Assembly: GCF_900099705.1 (NCBI RefSeq)
Contig: NZ_LT629695.1
Location: 1,054,001 to 1,118,000 of the forward strand
Length of the DNA stretch: 64,000 nucleotides
Direction of reading: 5' to 3'
DNA from: Agrococcus jejuensis
Lineage (GTDB): Bacteria > Actinomycetota > Actinomycetes > Actinomycetales > Microbacteriaceae
Shown here: positions 35,421-46,800 of the stretch, in pieces
How the letters are laid out: each line of letters opens with the position of its first letter
Numbering within the stretch: the first letter of the stretch is position 1
Notes under the pieces: model-generated
The model's database searches: none
What the model saw: only the letters and a program-made list of their open reading frames with translations
What the model was told of the DNA's origin: nothing
Made by a program: the position numbers and the translations under genes

Positions 35421-36688
35421 GACGCACCCGCCGTCCTGGCGCGCTCGACGCGCACGATCACGCCGTCGCCGAGGTCGAGGCGGTCGCCGAACGCGACGAG
35501 CTGCGGCGCGTCGGCGCGCAGCCGCATCGGTGCCGCGCCCTCGCGCAGCAGCACGGTGCCGTTCGTCGACTCGAGGTCGATCGCGAGCACGTTCCAGTCC
35601 TCGCAGCGCACCTCGAGGTGGCTGCGCGAGATGTCCTCGCTCGGCGAGTGCACCGTCACGAGTCGCGGCACGCGGCCGTCCTCGATGCGGCGGCTGCGCG
35701 GTCGCCTGCCGAGCACGACGCCGCGGCCGAGCGGCACGCGCTCGCCGTTGGGCAGCACGAGCTCGGCGAACTCGGGGCGCGAGCGCTGGTCGGCAGAGCC
35801 CGTCGCGATCGGGGCGCCGCACGCGCAGCTCGTCGCGCCCGGCGGGTTCACGTGGCCCTCGGCGCACAGCGTCGAGAGCACGACGGGGCCCGTGGCGGGG
35901 CCGAGCACCGGAGCGGCGGCCTGCGGCTGCTGCTCGCGAGCCGCGGCGGCGAGCGCGCGCGCAGCGTCGCCCGTGATCGTCATGCCGTCGTGGTCGCCCA
36001 TCGGCAGCTCGTCGGGCACCTCGACGACGGTCGCGGGACGGATGAAGCCGGGCACGGAGTCGATGAGGCCGACGATGGGCTCGGGAGCGGGTGCCGGGGT
36101 GGATGCGGGGGCGGGCTCGGGTGCGAGCTCGGGCTCCGGGGTCGGCTCGGGCTCCGGCTCGGGAGCGACCTCCGCCACCGGCTCGGGCTCCACCGCAGGC
36201 GCCTCCTCGGCGACCGGCGCCTGCGCGCTCGGCGCCTCGGGCGCATCCTCGACCGGCGCGACCGCGTGCAGCGGCACGATGGCGCCCACGACCTCGGCGT
36301 CGTCGGCCGACGCATCCACGAGCTCCACGCGCACGGCGCTCGCGCGCACGACGCCGCCCTCGAGCGGCATGGCCTCGTCGAGCGCGCCGACGGCGCCGAA
36401 CGCGACCGTCGCGCCCACGGGCAGCAGGTCGCTGCCCCACGCCTCGCCGCCGCGCTCGGGCAGCGGCACGTCGGCGACGGCGGGGACGCCGCGCCTGCGC
36501 CACAGCAACCAGCCGTCGACGACGGGCTCGAGCACCGCGAGCGCCAGCGGCTCGTCGCGCAGGCCCGCCGGCGTCATCACGGCGTGGATCGCGGTCGCCG
36601 TGGGGGCGTCGAGGCCGCGATCGAGCACGACGAGCAGGCCGCCGTGCACGATGCACCACGCGTCGCCGGAGACGTAGGCCGTGCGCAT
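35417..36688 (-). CDS. FHA domain protein with zinc-ribbon-like segment
   Basis: 423 aa, three parts. Residues ~1-140 are an unnamed beta-rich domain (YVSGDAWCIVHGGLLVVLD). A Glu/Pro/Ala linker with PEPEPEPTPEPE-type repeats spans ~140-220. Then a zinc-ribbon-like LCAEGHVNPPGATSCACGAP (Cys/His and CxC) around 300 and a C-terminal FHA domain (LGRRPRSRR, SRSHLEV, DLESTNGTVL). FHA binds phosphothreonine, so this is a likely kinase substrate or scaffold. ATG 36688 shares a base with the PP2C stop. Confidence 0.85.
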   Translation of the reverse strand: MRTAYVSGDAWCIVHGGLLVVLDRGLDAPTATAIHAVMTPAGLRDEPLALAVLEPVVDGWLLWRRRGVPAVADVPLPERGGEAWGSDLLPVGATVAFGAVGALDEAMPLEGGVVRASAVRVELVDASADDAEVVGAIVPLHAVAPVEDAPEAPSAQAPVAEEAPAVEPEPVAEVAPEPEPEPTPEPELAPEPAPASTPAPAPEPIVGLIDSVPGFIRPATVVEVPDELPMGDHDGMTITGDAARALAAAAREQQPQAAAPVLGPATGPVVLSTLCAEGHVNPPGATSCACGAPIATGSADQRSRPEFAELVLPNGERVPLGRGVVLGRRPRSRRIEDGRVPRLVTVHSPSEDISRSHLEVRCEDWNVLAIDLESTNGTVLLREGAAPMRLRADAPQLVAFGDRLDLGDGVIVRVERARTAGAS

Positions 36689-37521
36689 CAGCGTCGCCCT
36701 CCCGTCGGGCGCGTGTCCTCGTCGAGGCCGCCGCGGTGGGTGTCCTCGAGCTCCCAGTCGCCCGTGACCTCGTCGACGTCGACGACGACGACCGTCACAT
36801 TGTCGCGCCCGCCGGCGTGCAGCGCACGCGCCACGAGCGACGCCGCGGCGTCGGCGGGCGAGGGCGTCGCGCGCAGGAGGCCGGCGATCTCGTGGTCGTC
36901 GAGCTCGCTCGAGAGGCCATCGGAGCACACGAGCAGCCGCTGGCCGCGCTCGGCGGGCAGCAGCCACGAGTCGGGCGCGTGCTCCTCGCCGGCGCCGATC
37001 GCGCGCGTGATGACGTGGCGCTGCGGATGCGTGCGCGCAGCGTCGCGCTCGACGGCTCCCGCATCCACGAGCTCCTGCACGACCGAGTGGTCGACGCTCA
37101 CCTGCTGCAGCTCGCCGCGGTCGAGCAGGTACGTGCGCGAGTCGCCGACGTTGAGCACGTACCAGTGGGCGGCGCCGCCGACGTCGACCGCGACGGCGCC
37201 CGAGAGCGTCGTGCCGCCCGCGGCGCCGTGCCATGCCGCCTCGTGCCGCACGGCGCGGAAGGCGCGCTCGACGCTCTGCTCGACGCCCTCGACCGTCGCG
37301 AGCGCGCGGCCCTTGAGCGTGCGGAACGACTCGACCGCGAGCGCGCTCGCCACGTCGCCCGACGCCTGGCCGCCCATGCCGTCGGCGACGAGGAAGACGG
37401 GGAACGACGCGAAGACCGAGTCCTCGTTCATGGCCCGTGCGCCCTCGTGCGTCGCCGCCGCCCAGCGCAGCTGGATGGCTGCGTGCTCGAAGCGGTACTC
37501 GCCGACGTGCAGCTCAGCCAC
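36688..37521 (-). CDS. PP2C-family Ser/Thr protein phosphatase
   Basis: 277 aa with all PP2C metal and catalytic motifs: NEDSV, LVADGMGG, GTTLSG, NVGDSRTYLL, DHSVVQELV, VCSDGLSSELDD and GGRDNVTVVVV. It should remove phosphate from targets of the kinase encoded two genes downstream. A ~35-residue acidic tail (WELEDTHRGGLDEDTRP) follows the core. GTG start; 8-bp overlap with the RDD/FHA gene. No membrane helix, so cytoplasmic, unlike mycobacterial PstP. Confidence 0.95.
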   Translation of the reverse strand: MAELHVGEYRFEHAAIQLRWAAATHEGARAMNEDSVFASFPVFLVADGMGGQASGDVASALAVESFRTLKGRALATVEGVEQSVERAFRAVRHEAAWHGAAGGTTLSGAVAVDVGGAAHWYVLNVGDSRTYLLDRGELQQVSVDHSVVQELVDAGAVERDAARTHPQRHVITRAIGAGEEHAPDSWLLPAERGQRLLVCSDGLSSELDDHEIAGLLRATPSPADAAASLVARALHAGGRDNVTVVVVDVDEVTGDWELEDTHRGGLDEDTRPTGGRR

Positions 37522-39124
37522 GTGAGATCACCGCCCGCCGGTCGCCGAGCAGCACGGTGTCGCCGACCTCGGCGCGCGTGGGCACGCCGCCCACGAGGCG
37601 CGTCTCCTTGCCGCCGTGCACGATCGCGGTGCCGTTCGTCGAGTGCCGGTCGATCACCTGGATCGTGCCGCCCTCGACGTCGATGGCGACGTGCGTCTTC
37701 GACACCGATCGCGTGTCGTCGGGGATGGGCACGAGCGTGCCGGCCTCGCCGGGCTGCAGCGTGGGGTTGCGGCCGATGAGCACGCGGCCGCCGAGCTGGA
37801 TGCGGGCGCCGTCGTCGAGCTCGAGCACGAGCGCGCGGGGGCGCACGATGCGCGTGGCGCCGAGGTCCTCGTCGTCGTCGTCCGCATGGAGCTGGCTGGG
37901 CACGATCGTCGCGTCGGGTACCGAGGGGGCCGCGGGTGCCGGGGCTGCCGGGGGCTGCGCGACCGGAGCCTGCGCGACCGGAGCCTGCGCTGCCGGCGGC
38001 TGCGCGACGGGCGGCTGCGCGGGAGCGGGCTGCGGCACGGGCTGGGCGAGCGGCGGCGTGGGCGGCACGACCGGCGCCTGCGGCGCCTGCCACTGCTGCG
38101 GCGCGACGGGCGCCTGCTGCGGCACCTGCTGCGGCGCGACGGGCGACGCCGTGGGCACGCCGACCGACGGCTGCCCCGCCTGCGCGAGCTGCGGCGCGCT
38201 CGGCACGCCCGACGGCGTCGCGAACGGCGACGACGGCACGGGCGGCACGTCGGGCATGCCGCTGAGCTCGCCAGGGCGGTACGGCGCCGACGGCGTCGGC
38301 TGCTGCGGCGCCGGGGCCGACGGCTGCGCCGCCTGCGACGACGCGATGCCCACGGTCTGCTGCTCGCCCGGCGCGTGCGGCCGCGCGACGCCCAGCACGC
38401 CCGCGCTCACGCGCGCGCCCGGCTGGTACGCGACGGGCGCGCCGTGCTGCACGGGCGTCGCGAGCGACGGCAGCACCTGCTGCTCGGCGATGGGATCTGC
38501 GGAGACGGTCTTGCGCGCGATGCGCATGCGCTTGACGTCGTACGGGTCGAGGCCGTTCGTCGCGTCGACGAGCCACGTGCGTCCGACGAGGTCGAGCCAT
38601 CCGCGGCGGCGGCCCGTGCGATCCATGAGCGGCGACGCGAGGAAGAGCGCGGGCCCCACGACGGGCACGATCGACGAGGCGTACAGCACGACGCCGCGCA
38701 GCAGCACGCGCCCGAAGCCGGGGCTCGCGAGCGTCGCGACGTTGACGGTGCGCAGTCCCGTGAGCGCCTTGCCCAGCGTGACGCCCTTGCGACCGTGCAG
38801 CACGAGCTGCACGATCGTGAACGCGAGCGTCAGCACGACCGACGCCGCCGTGAAGACGAGCGTCAGCACGAAGTCGGGGTGGTTGACGAACCCGTACCAG
38901 CTGACGGCGCCCGTGAGCAGGCTCACGATGCGCGGCGACGCCCCGATGACGAGCGGCAGCGCCAGCAGCGCGTACACGGCCGCGTCGACGAGCGTCGCGG
39001 CGATGCGGCGACCGATGGGCGCCGGCACGAGGCCGAGGCTCGCGGCGTACGCGGGGTCGGGGATGCCGTCCTCGTCGACGCCCTCGGGACGCGTGTCGCG
39101 CCCCTCGTCGATCGACCAGATCAT
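37514..39124 (-). CDS. RDD membrane domain fused to FHA domain
   Basis: 536 aa. Residues ~30-200 form an RDD domain with three or four membrane helices (APIGRRIAATLVDAAVYALL; HGRKGVTLGKALTGLRTV). A long Pro/Ala/Gln linker with VAQPP and PVAQA repeats runs from ~240 to 415. The C-terminal FHA domain (~435-536) has LIGRNPTLQ, SVSKTHVAIDV and DRHSTNGTAI. It may bring a phosphothreonine reader to the membrane for the secretion or wall machinery. ATGA overlap with the transglutaminase-like gene. Confidence 0.9.
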   Translation of the reverse strand: MIWSIDEGRDTRPEGVDEDGIPDPAYAASLGLVPAPIGRRIAATLVDAAVYALLALPLVIGASPRIVSLLTGAVSWYGFVNHPDFVLTLVFTAASVVLTLAFTIVQLVLHGRKGVTLGKALTGLRTVNVATLASPGFGRVLLRGVVLYASSIVPVVGPALFLASPLMDRTGRRRGWLDLVGRTWLVDATNGLDPYDVKRMRIARKTVSADPIAEQQVLPSLATPVQHGAPVAYQPGARVSAGVLGVARPHAPGEQQTVGIASSQAAQPSAPAPQQPTPSAPYRPGELSGMPDVPPVPSSPFATPSGVPSAPQLAQAGQPSVGVPTASPVAPQQVPQQAPVAPQQWQAPQAPVVPPTPPLAQPVPQPAPAQPPVAQPPAAQAPVAQAPVAQPPAAPAPAAPSVPDATIVPSQLHADDDDEDLGATRIVRPRALVLELDDGARIQLGGRVLIGRNPTLQPGEAGTLVPIPDDTRSVSKTHVAIDVEGGTIQVIDRHSTNGTAIVHGGKETRLVGGVPTRAEVGDTVLLGDRRAVISRG

Positions 39125-41463
39125 CGGCCCCTCCGCTCCGCTCGGCGACGCAGGAACGACCGCACCGACACCATCCCGAGGATCCTCGTGCGTCGGCTCG
39201 CCTCCTGCCGCATGGCTGCCACGCTGCGGTCGACATCCTTCCAGAACGCGTCGATCTCGCCCTTGTGCGGCTCTCCGGGCCCGAAGACCCCGGCGTCGAC
39301 GTACTCGCCGATCGCCGTCGCCCGCGACTTCGGGTACCGATCCTCGACGTCGGCGGCGACCTCGCGCCGCGTGACGCCGGCAGGCACCGGCAGACCGAGG
39401 TCGACGGCCTCGTCGACCACCTGATGCCAGCCGCCCGCGAGGCGTTCGCTCTCGGTCGCGGCCTCGAAGCGCCTGCGCCTGCGTCTCGCCTTCAGCAGGC
39501 CGATGACGATGAACGGGGATGCGAGCACGAGCAGCGCGAGCAGGATGCTGCCCGCGACGGCGAGCACGACGAGCCACACGCTCGACGACTGCTCGTCCTC
39601 GTCGTCCTGCGCCTGGTCGGGCTGCGTGTTCGGCAGCAGCTCGGCGGGCTCCTCGGGCGGCTGCGGCGGCTGCAGCACCTGCGGCCGCGGATCGGGCTGC
39701 GGCTGCGGCTCGGGCTCGACCTGCGTGTTGTCCTCGGGCGGCGTGGGGTCGATCGGCACCCATCCGACGCCCTGGAACGACACCTCGACCCATGCGTGCA
39801 TGTCGCCGCCCGTGAGCTCGACGGCCTCGCCGCCCTCATCGAAGCCTTCCTCGCCCGGGTACATGCCCATGACGACGCGCGCGGGCACGCCCGAGAAGTC
39901 GAGGGCGAGCGCGAAGGCGGCAGCGTACTGCTCGTCGTCGCCCAGCAGCGTCTCGGCGTCGAACATGTCGGTCAGCCGCCGGTAGCCGTGGCCCGAGAGG
40001 GAGGGTGCCTCGTCGTCGCCCACGCCGTGGCTGAAGGCGCCGTACGTCTGCATCTGGGTCGCCATCGCGACGATGTTGTCGAGCGCCGTGCGCTCCGTCG
40101 CGTGGGTCGACGCCCACGCGGTGATGAGCTCCGGCATCTCCGCCGGGTCGGGCATGTCGATCTCGGACGTGGGGATGCCGGCGAGGTCGGAGAGCTCGGG
40201 CACCTCGGGCACGATCGCGTCGACCGTGTACGTGTCGCCCGGTCCGAGGCCCGCCTCGGCGATGACATTGCCGGTCGAGCCGTTGTAGGCGAGCGACGAC
40301 TGCAGCGCGACGGCGTCGTCGCCGCCGAAGTCGATGCGCTCGGCGTAGCCGACGCTCGGCACCCACACGCCCGTGTACTCGCCGACCTCGACCTGGATCG
40401 TCGTGGGCGTGCCGGGCTGCGACGTGCCGATCGCGTCGCCGACGCGCGAGAACGACCCCGATGCCGACGACTCCTGGCTGCCCGCGACGGCGTAGACGGT
40501 GCCGTCGTACCAGTCGAGCGTCGCGAGCCGCAGCCGCGACCCCTCCGGCATGCCCGAGACGGTGAGGAGCGTCGCCTCCTCGAAGTTCTTGTGCCAGCCG
40601 CGGAAGCCCACGAGGGGGCTCGGGTAGTCGGCGAGCTCGATGGGCGGCTCGACGTCGTCGCGCAGCACCTGGCGGTTCGTGAACGCGATCGGCAGGGCGG
40701 CGACGCTCGCGACGACCGCGGCCGCCGTCACCATGCCGACGCCGCCGATGAGGCGACGGCGCGCGAACGCCTTGCGGTTCGCGTCGTCGCGCGTGACCTC
40801 GACCTCCTCGGCGAGGTTGCGCCTCGCGGTCGCGCCGCGCCATGCGATCCACGCGATGGATGCGCAGGCCGTGACGACGCCGAGCACGATCGGCTGCGCG
40901 GCGATGCGCGTGCCGAACGCGATGCCGACGACGAGGGCGACGACGCCGGGCAGCATCGCCCACGCGGCGCCGCGCCGCAGGCGCAGCGCCAGCACCGTCG
41001 CGATCGCGCCGCACACGAGCATCGTGAGCATCGGCACGACGAGCAGGCTCGGGAATCCCTGCACGGGCGGCTGCGCCGTGAGCAGCGACCGCCACGAGAT
41101 GAACGAGCCGAGCATGAGCTCGCGCAGCCCGTCGAGCGTGGGCAGGACGCCGCCGATCGTCGCGTGCCGCACCGCGAGGGCCGGGCCGACGACGACGTAG
41201 GCGACGACGATGCCCGCGACGGTCACGAGCCAGCCGCGCAGCGGTCGCAGCGACGTGACGACGCCCACGAGGATGCCGGCGAGCGCGCCGCCGACGCCGG
41301 CGATGAGGTAGTCGACGCCGCCGAAGACGGGCCCGAACGCGAGCGTCGCCATCGTGAGCACGACGAGCACGACGGCGCAGTCGATCGCCGCCTGCCACGG
41401 CGCGCGCGGCAGCAGCGGCTGGCGCGTGCGGGCGGCGGAGGGTGCGGGTGCGGGTGCGCTCAC
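39121..41463 (-). CDS. Transglutaminase-like membrane protein, catalytic Cys absent
   Basis: 780 aa, TgpA/DUF3488 type. About six helices in residues ~25-215, an extracellular transglutaminase-fold region (~270-580), a Pro/Gln/Glu linker, one helix near 625 and a ~130-aa cytoplasmic tail. Active families read GxCxxFA at the nucleophile; here the equivalent is LGDDEQYAAAFALAL (about residue 505) with Asp in place of Cys. The later DMHAWVEV and WVPIDPTP carry the His and Asp of the triad. So it may bind but not crosslink peptides. GTG start in a GTGA overlap with DUF58. Confidence 0.88.
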   Translation of the reverse strand: MSAPAPAPSAARTRQPLLPRAPWQAAIDCAVVLVVLTMATLAFGPVFGGVDYLIAGVGGALAGILVGVVTSLRPLRGWLVTVAGIVVAYVVVGPALAVRHATIGGVLPTLDGLRELMLGSFISWRSLLTAQPPVQGFPSLLVVPMLTMLVCGAIATVLALRLRRGAAWAMLPGVVALVVGIAFGTRIAAQPIVLGVVTACASIAWIAWRGATARRNLAEEVEVTRDDANRKAFARRRLIGGVGMVTAAAVVASVAALPIAFTNRQVLRDDVEPPIELADYPSPLVGFRGWHKNFEEATLLTVSGMPEGSRLRLATLDWYDGTVYAVAGSQESSASGSFSRVGDAIGTSQPGTPTTIQVEVGEYTGVWVPSVGYAERIDFGGDDAVALQSSLAYNGSTGNVIAEAGLGPGDTYTVDAIVPEVPELSDLAGIPTSEIDMPDPAEMPELITAWASTHATERTALDNIVAMATQMQTYGAFSHGVGDDEAPSLSGHGYRRLTDMFDAETLLGDDEQYAAAFALALDFSGVPARVVMGMYPGEEGFDEGGEAVELTGGDMHAWVEVSFQGVGWVPIDPTPPEDNTQVEPEPQPQPDPRPQVLQPPQPPEEPAELLPNTQPDQAQDDEDEQSSSVWLVVLAVAGSILLALLVLASPFIVIGLLKARRRRRRFEAATESERLAGGWHQVVDEAVDLGLPVPAGVTRREVAADVEDRYPKSRATAIGEYVDAGVFGPGEPHKGEIDAFWKDVDRSVAAMRQEASRRTRILGMVSVRSFLRRRAERRGR

Positions 41464-42815
41464 TGCTCGCTCACCGCCCTCACGATGCGCGGCAGGTCGG
41501 CGATCGACGGCAGCTGCGCGAGCGTGGCGCCGCCGAGCGGCTGCACGCGCGCCTTCGCGCCGTCGACGGCCTGGATGACGAGGATGCGCGCCTGCGATGG
41601 CAGCAGCGACGTCGCACGGCGCACGGTCGCGAGGTCGACGCCGCGGCCCGCGTGCAGCATGACGACGGAGGCACCGGGGTGCTCGCGGCCGATCTCGGCG
41701 GCGAGCCCGACGAGCCGGTCGTGCCGGGGGCTCCACGCGACGCCCGAGAGGCCGTCGAGCAGGCGCTTGCCGTTCGTGGCCGGCAGCGCGCGCCGCGACG
41801 TGCGCACGACGACGTCCATCTCGTCGCGGATCGCCTGCAGGCCGAGCGAGCCGAGCACCGAGATCGCCGTCTCGAACTCGTCGGGGTGTCCGTAGTCGTC
41901 GGGGTTGGTCGCGAGGCCGAGCGCGAGCACCGAGCGGCGCGTCTGCTCGAACTGGCGCACCATGAGCTGACCGGTGCGCGCCGACGACTTCCAGTGGATG
42001 TAGCGGCGGTCGTCGCCTGCGACGTAGTCGCGCAGCGCGTGGAACGCGATGTCGGAGTTCGTGAGGTCGCGGGTCGTGATGCCCTCGAGGTCGCGGATGA
42101 GGCCGGGCGTCGTCTCGTCGAGCTGCACGGTGCGCGGGTGCACGAAGAGCTCGACGGGGTCGGTCCAGCGCACCTGGCGACGCAGCAGGCCCAGCGGGTC
42201 GCCCTTGACCGATCGCACGGGGCCGACGCGCAGCACGGCGCGACGCGAGGTGGGGATGGCGAACACGTCCTCGTGCACGTCGCGCGGCTGCATGCGCGGC
42301 AGGTGGAAGGCGGCGACGGCCGAGCCGACCGGCACCTCGATCGTCGCGGGCATGAGCGGGCGCGAGGAGGCGGAGTGGATCTCGATGCGGCCGAGCGCGC
42401 GCTCTCCGACGACGACGCGCGTGTAGGCGAGGTCGAGCTCGATGCGGTACATCGTGCGACCGATGACGTAGGCGATGGCGATGGCGAGCAGCACGCCGCC
42501 CGCGATGGCGATGACGACGAGCTCGGTCCACTGCAGCGCGAGCCCCGCGATCAGGGCCACGATCGTGATGGCGAGCGCCACCCATCCGAACCTCGTGACG
42601 GGCGCGAGCACGGGCACGACGGCGCGCACCCCTCGGGCGACGCCCTTGCGGACCGCGCGCAGCGCCTCCGAGCCGAGGGCCGAGCGGATGCCCGCGCGGG
42701 CCGCGCCGAGCATCTGCCGCGGCGAGCGCGGCAGCGAGCGCCGTGCGCGCGGCGGCTCCTGCTGCTCCTCGGCCTCCGGCGCGGGTGCGCTCGGCGGCGG
42801 CACGACCTGGGACAT
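41460..42815 (-). CDS. DUF58 domain protein
   Basis: 451 aa. A Pro/Glu-rich start, two membrane helices at ~77-115 ([17 protein letters not shown]), then a beta-rich segment and the DUF58 signature [19 protein letters not shown] near residue 275, followed by a von Willebrand A-like tail. DUF58 proteins commonly travel with MoxR ATPases and transglutaminase-like proteins, and are thought to work with them as a chaperone-type unit; the exact function is not known. The ATG shares one base with the MoxR stop. Confidence 0.92.
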   Translation of the reverse strand: MSQVVPPPSAPAPEAEEQQEPPRARRSLPRSPRQMLGAARAGIRSALGSEALRAVRKGVARGVRAVVPVLAPVTRFGWVALAITIVALIAGLALQWTELVVIAIAGGVLLAIAIAYVIGRTMYRIELDLAYTRVVVGERALGRIEIHSASSRPLMPATIEVPVGSAVAAFHLPRMQPRDVHEDVFAIPTSRRAVLRVGPVRSVKGDPLGLLRRQVRWTDPVELFVHPRTVQLDETTPGLIRDLEGITTRDLTNSDIAFHALRDYVAGDDRRYIHWKSSARTGQLMVRQFEQTRRSVLALGLATNPDDYGHPDEFETAISVLGSLGLQAIRDEMDVVVRTSRRALPATNGKRLLDGLSGVAWSPRHDRLVGLAAEIGREHPGASVVMLHAGRGVDLATVRRATSLLPSQARILVIQAVDGAKARVQPLGGATLAQLPSIADLPRIVRAVSEQ

Positions 42816-43792
42816 CAGACGAGCGCCCGCTCCTGCGGCGCCGGCACGTCGGCGATGGCGCGCTCGACGACTCGCTCGCCCGTCACGCCCGAGAACTCGG
42901 ACTCGGGGTCGAGCACGATGCGGTGGGCGAGCACGGGCTGCGCGAGCGACTTCACGTCGTCGGGCAGCACGTAGTTGCGACCGCGGCTCGCCGCCCACGC
43001 CTTCGCGGCGCGCGTGAGCGCCATGGCGCCGCGCACCGAGACGCCCAGGCGCGTGTCGGTGGAGTCGCGCGTGTGCTCGGTGAGCGCCGCCACGTAGTCG
43101 AGCACCGCGGCGTCGACGTGCGCGGTGGCGGCGAGGTCGATCATGTCGGCGACGACTGTCGTCGTGACGATGGGCTGCACGAGCGACGACGCGTTGCGCT
43201 GCGAGGCGCCCGCGAGGATCTGCACCGTCTGCGCACGGCCGGGGTAGCCGATCGACGTCTTCATGATGAAGCGGTCGAGCTGCGCCTCGGGCAGACGATA
43301 GGTGCCTGCCTGCTCGACGGGGTTCTGCGTCGCGATGACCATGAACGGTCGGCCGACCGGGTGCGGCTCGCCGTCGACGGTGACGCGGCCCTCCTCCATG
43401 ACCTCCAGCAGCGCCGACTGCGTCTTCGGGCTCGCGCGGTTGATCTCGTCGGCGAGCACGATCTGGGCGAAGATCGGGCCCTTGTGGAACTCGAAGGCCT
43501 GCGTCTTCTGGTCGTAGACCGTGACGCCCGTGACGTCGGAGGGCAGCAGGTCGGGGGTGAACTGGATGCGGGCGTTCGAGCCCGCGACCGTCGCGGCCAT
43601 CGACTTCGCGAGCTGCGTCTTGCCCGTGCCGGGCGCATCCTCGAGCAGCAGGTGGCCCTCGGAGAGCATCGCCGTGAACGCGAGGGCGATGACGTCCTCC
43701 TTGCCGAGCACGACGGCGCCCACGTTGTCGACGAGACGCTGGAACGTCTCCTGGAACCATGCCGCCTGCTCGCGGGTCATCGTCATCGCCAT
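42815..43792 (-). CDS. MoxR-family AAA+ ATPase
   Basis: 325 aa. Walker [18 protein letters not shown], Walker [21 protein letters not shown], the sensor/arginine finger region [20 protein letters not shown] and a C-terminal lid match MoxR, a chaperone-like ATPase usually paired with DUF58 and VWA proteins. The start is ATG 43792, eight bases after GGAGGAG; two further Met codons lie within the next five, and a longer frame exists but without support. It follows the Ig-like gene by 19 bp. Confidence 0.95.
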   Translation of the reverse strand: MAMTMTREQAAWFQETFQRLVDNVGAVVLGKEDVIALAFTAMLSEGHLLLEDAPGTGKTQLAKSMAATVAGSNARIQFTPDLLPSDVTGVTVYDQKTQAFEFHKGPIFAQIVLADEINRASPKTQSALLEVMEEGRVTVDGEPHPVGRPFMVIATQNPVEQAGTYRLPEAQLDRFIMKTSIGYPGRAQTVQILAGASQRNASSLVQPIVTTTVVADMIDLAATAHVDAAVLDYVAALTEHTRDSTDTRLGVSVRGAMALTRAAKAWAASRGRNYVLPDDVKSLAQPVLAHRIVLDPESEFSGVTGERVVERAIADVPAPQERALV

Positions 43793-43811
43793 CGTGGTGT
43801 CTCCTCCATGA

Positions 43812-46800
43812 TCATGGCCAGCCTCGACGAGGCGTCGCAATGCGGTCGATATTGTCCGGTCCGCCCCAGATCTCCATCCACGCATCGCCGCTGAACTCCG
43901 AGTAGCAGAGGTTGCCCTCGGCGTTCGAGCCCGCGTGCGTGCTCCCCGAGGCGGATCCGATGCGGACCGTACCGGGGTTCGGCACGTTGAACGGGTTGCC
44001 GGACCCGTTGCCGGAACCAGTGTTGAAGCACTGGTAGCTGTAGTTGCCCGGAGTCAGGTTCTGCCAATTCAGCTCGTACTCGTAGCACGTGCCGTTGCAG
44101 CCGGGGAAGACCGGACCACGGGTGAGCGAGATCGTCGGCACCCGTGCGGATGCGTCCGCCCGCGTCGTCTGAGCTCCATGGCCGTTGCCGTCTGGCAACC
44201 CTGTCGTGGCTTCGACGACGACGGTGACCTGCTGCCCGCCGTTTGCCGGCACGGTCTGGGAGCCTTGGTTGCCGACGTTCTGCCAGCCCCCGCCGTTGAT
44301 CTGGATGCGCACGGAGACAGGACGGCCGTTGGCGTTCGGCGCGGACCAGCTCACCGTGACGCCGTTCGCGGCGGGACGTGCGGCCGCACTCGGGTTGCCG
44401 ATCGGGCCGTAGGGCGCCGCCTGGACCGTGTTCGACGGCTCGCTCGTGTAGGTGATGCCCTGCACGGTCGAGACCGCGCGGACCGAGATGTTGTACGGGT
44501 TCTGCCGATTCTGCAGCGGGATGCGACCGCCCGTCGAGGAGACCGTGCCCTGCGGCGTGCCGCCGATGAGCACCTGGTACTGCACCTCCTCGGAGCGCGC
44601 GCCGTTCGTCGAGCCAGCCGTCATGACGATGTCCGCGAAGCCGTCGCCCTCGGTCACGCCGTCGATGCGGGGCGCGCCCGGCGTCGTCGCGTCGCGCACG
44701 CCGTTCGACGGTGCCGACGCCTGCGACGGTCCGACCTCGTTGACGGCCTGCACCGTGAACGTGACCGTCGCGCCCGTGCCGGCGGGCAGCGTCCCCGCAC
44801 CGAACGTCGCGCGCGTGGCGTCCGCGCCGTTCACCTGCACCGTCTGCCCGCTCGACGCGGTCACGACGTAGTGGGTGATCGCCGCTCCGTTGGCCTGGTT
44901 CGCGTGGGGGGACCAGTCGACCTGCACCTGCACGTTGCCGGGGATCGACTGGTCGCGGGTCGCTGAGACGCCGGTCACCTGGAACGGAGGCCCGGCGGGC
45001 GTGACGGGCGCCGACTGCGGACTCCACTCGCTCGGCTCGGGCGCATCGTTGTACGCCTGCACGCTGAACGTGTAGGCGGTGCCGTTGGCCAGCCCCTGCC
45101 ACACGTAGCTCGTCGTGCCACCGGGCACGACGACGGTCGGCTGGCCGCCCGCGGGCACGGGGCTGATCTGCAGCAGGTACTGCGTGATCGCCGAGCCGCG
45201 GTTGGCGGGCGTCTGCCAGGCCACCGAGAGCTGCGTGTCGCCGCGGGTCGCCTGCGGCGCCCCGGGCGGGTCCGGGCGCACGTCGGGCCGCGCATCCGCC
45301 GAGGCCGGCGAGGGGTCGGACTCGCCGACCTCGTTCCTCGCCACGACCTGGAACTGGTAGGTCTGGTTGTTCACGAGCCCCTGCAGCGAGCAGGTCGTCG
45401 AGCCGCACTCCTGCGTGAACGAGCCGTCGGCGCTGCGCACCGCGTAGCCCTGGATCGGCGCGCCGTTCGCCGCGGGCGCCGCCCACTGCAGCGTCACCGT
45501 CTGGTCTCCCACCGACAGCACATTCGGGCGGATGGGCGCCTCGGGCCGGCCCTTGACGTTGAGCACGACCTGGGCGGTGCGCTCCCGCTGCTGCGTGTCG
45601 GTCGCGTCGCGCACCGTGTAGCGCAGAGTCAGCACCCCCGAGAAGTCGGCACCGGGCGTCACCGTGACCGTCGACCCGTCGGTCGACGGCTCGCCGACCC
45701 CGCTCACCACCTGGACATCCACGACCTGCAGCGGCGCCTGACCCTCGAAGGGGTTGAAGTCGTTGGCGAGCACGTTGATGCTCTGGGCGACGCCCTGCGT
45801 CCCCTCGCCCGCGTCATCTCGAGGGATCGCGAATGGTGCGTTCGAGATCACGACCGTGGCGATGAATGTGCCCTGCGCGGAGTTTCCATGGCGATCGGTC
45901 GCCTCGACGGTGAACGAGACCGACGATCCCACGTTCGCGTCCACCGGCGCCGACAGCGTGAACGTCTGATCGACCACATCGGCATCCACCTGGTCCGAGG
46001 CTCCGCCGACCAGGTCGTACCGCATGTTCGGGATGTCGTCGGGATCCGGGTCGACGGTCGCCGTCGTGAGGTCGAACTCGACCGTCTCCCCCTGCGGCAC
46101 GGCGATCTCGGCACCGTTGACCTGCGGGGGCACGGCCGACGAGGGACGGACGTACAGCGCGATCGACAGCGTCGCCGTGTTCGCATCCGGATCGGACTCG
46201 TCGGTGCCGTCCGTGACCTCGAACGAGAGCGTCGCAGGCCCGGTGTACCCGAGCTCGGACGTGTACTGCAGGGTCCGCACGTCGACGACGAGCGAGTCCT
46301 CGTTCTCGTTGGTCGCCTGCACGCGGTCGGCGGTGGTGATGCGCGGGCTGTTGCGAGCGACCGCCACGTACTCGTCGAGCGGGAACTCGCGCGAGATCCC
46401 CGACTGCACCTCGACGACGGCGTCGGAGACGAGGTAGGGCGCGGGATCGCGCGCGAGCGGCACGAACACGAACGCCTGGGCCGTCTCGCCGTCGGGGTCC
46501 GTGACCCGGTACGTGATGACCTGGAAGTCCTCGTCGCTCGGCGTGACGCGGATCGCGCCGTCGACCTCGGTGCCGTCGCCCTGGAGCACCGTCACCTCGA
46601 GCGCGTCGGGGCTGCCGTCGGGGTCGAGGTCGTTGTCGAGCACGGGCACCTCGATCGGCACCCCGGCCTCGACGTCGGCGGCGGGCACGACGTCGTCGAC
46701 CGCGATCGGTGGCTCGAGCGGCGCGTCCTCGGCGACCGTGACGAGCACGACGCCCGTCGTCGCGCCGCCGCGCCCGTCGCTCACCCGGTACTGCAGCGAG

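Noticed and set aside
28482..36677. A plus-strand open frame of about 2,700 codons opposite the secretion operon
   Set aside because: It runs antisense through essC, kinase, FHA and phosphatase genes whose families are clear. Its translation is low-complexity Arg/Ala/Asp/His typical of the reverse frame of GC-rich genes, with no domain.
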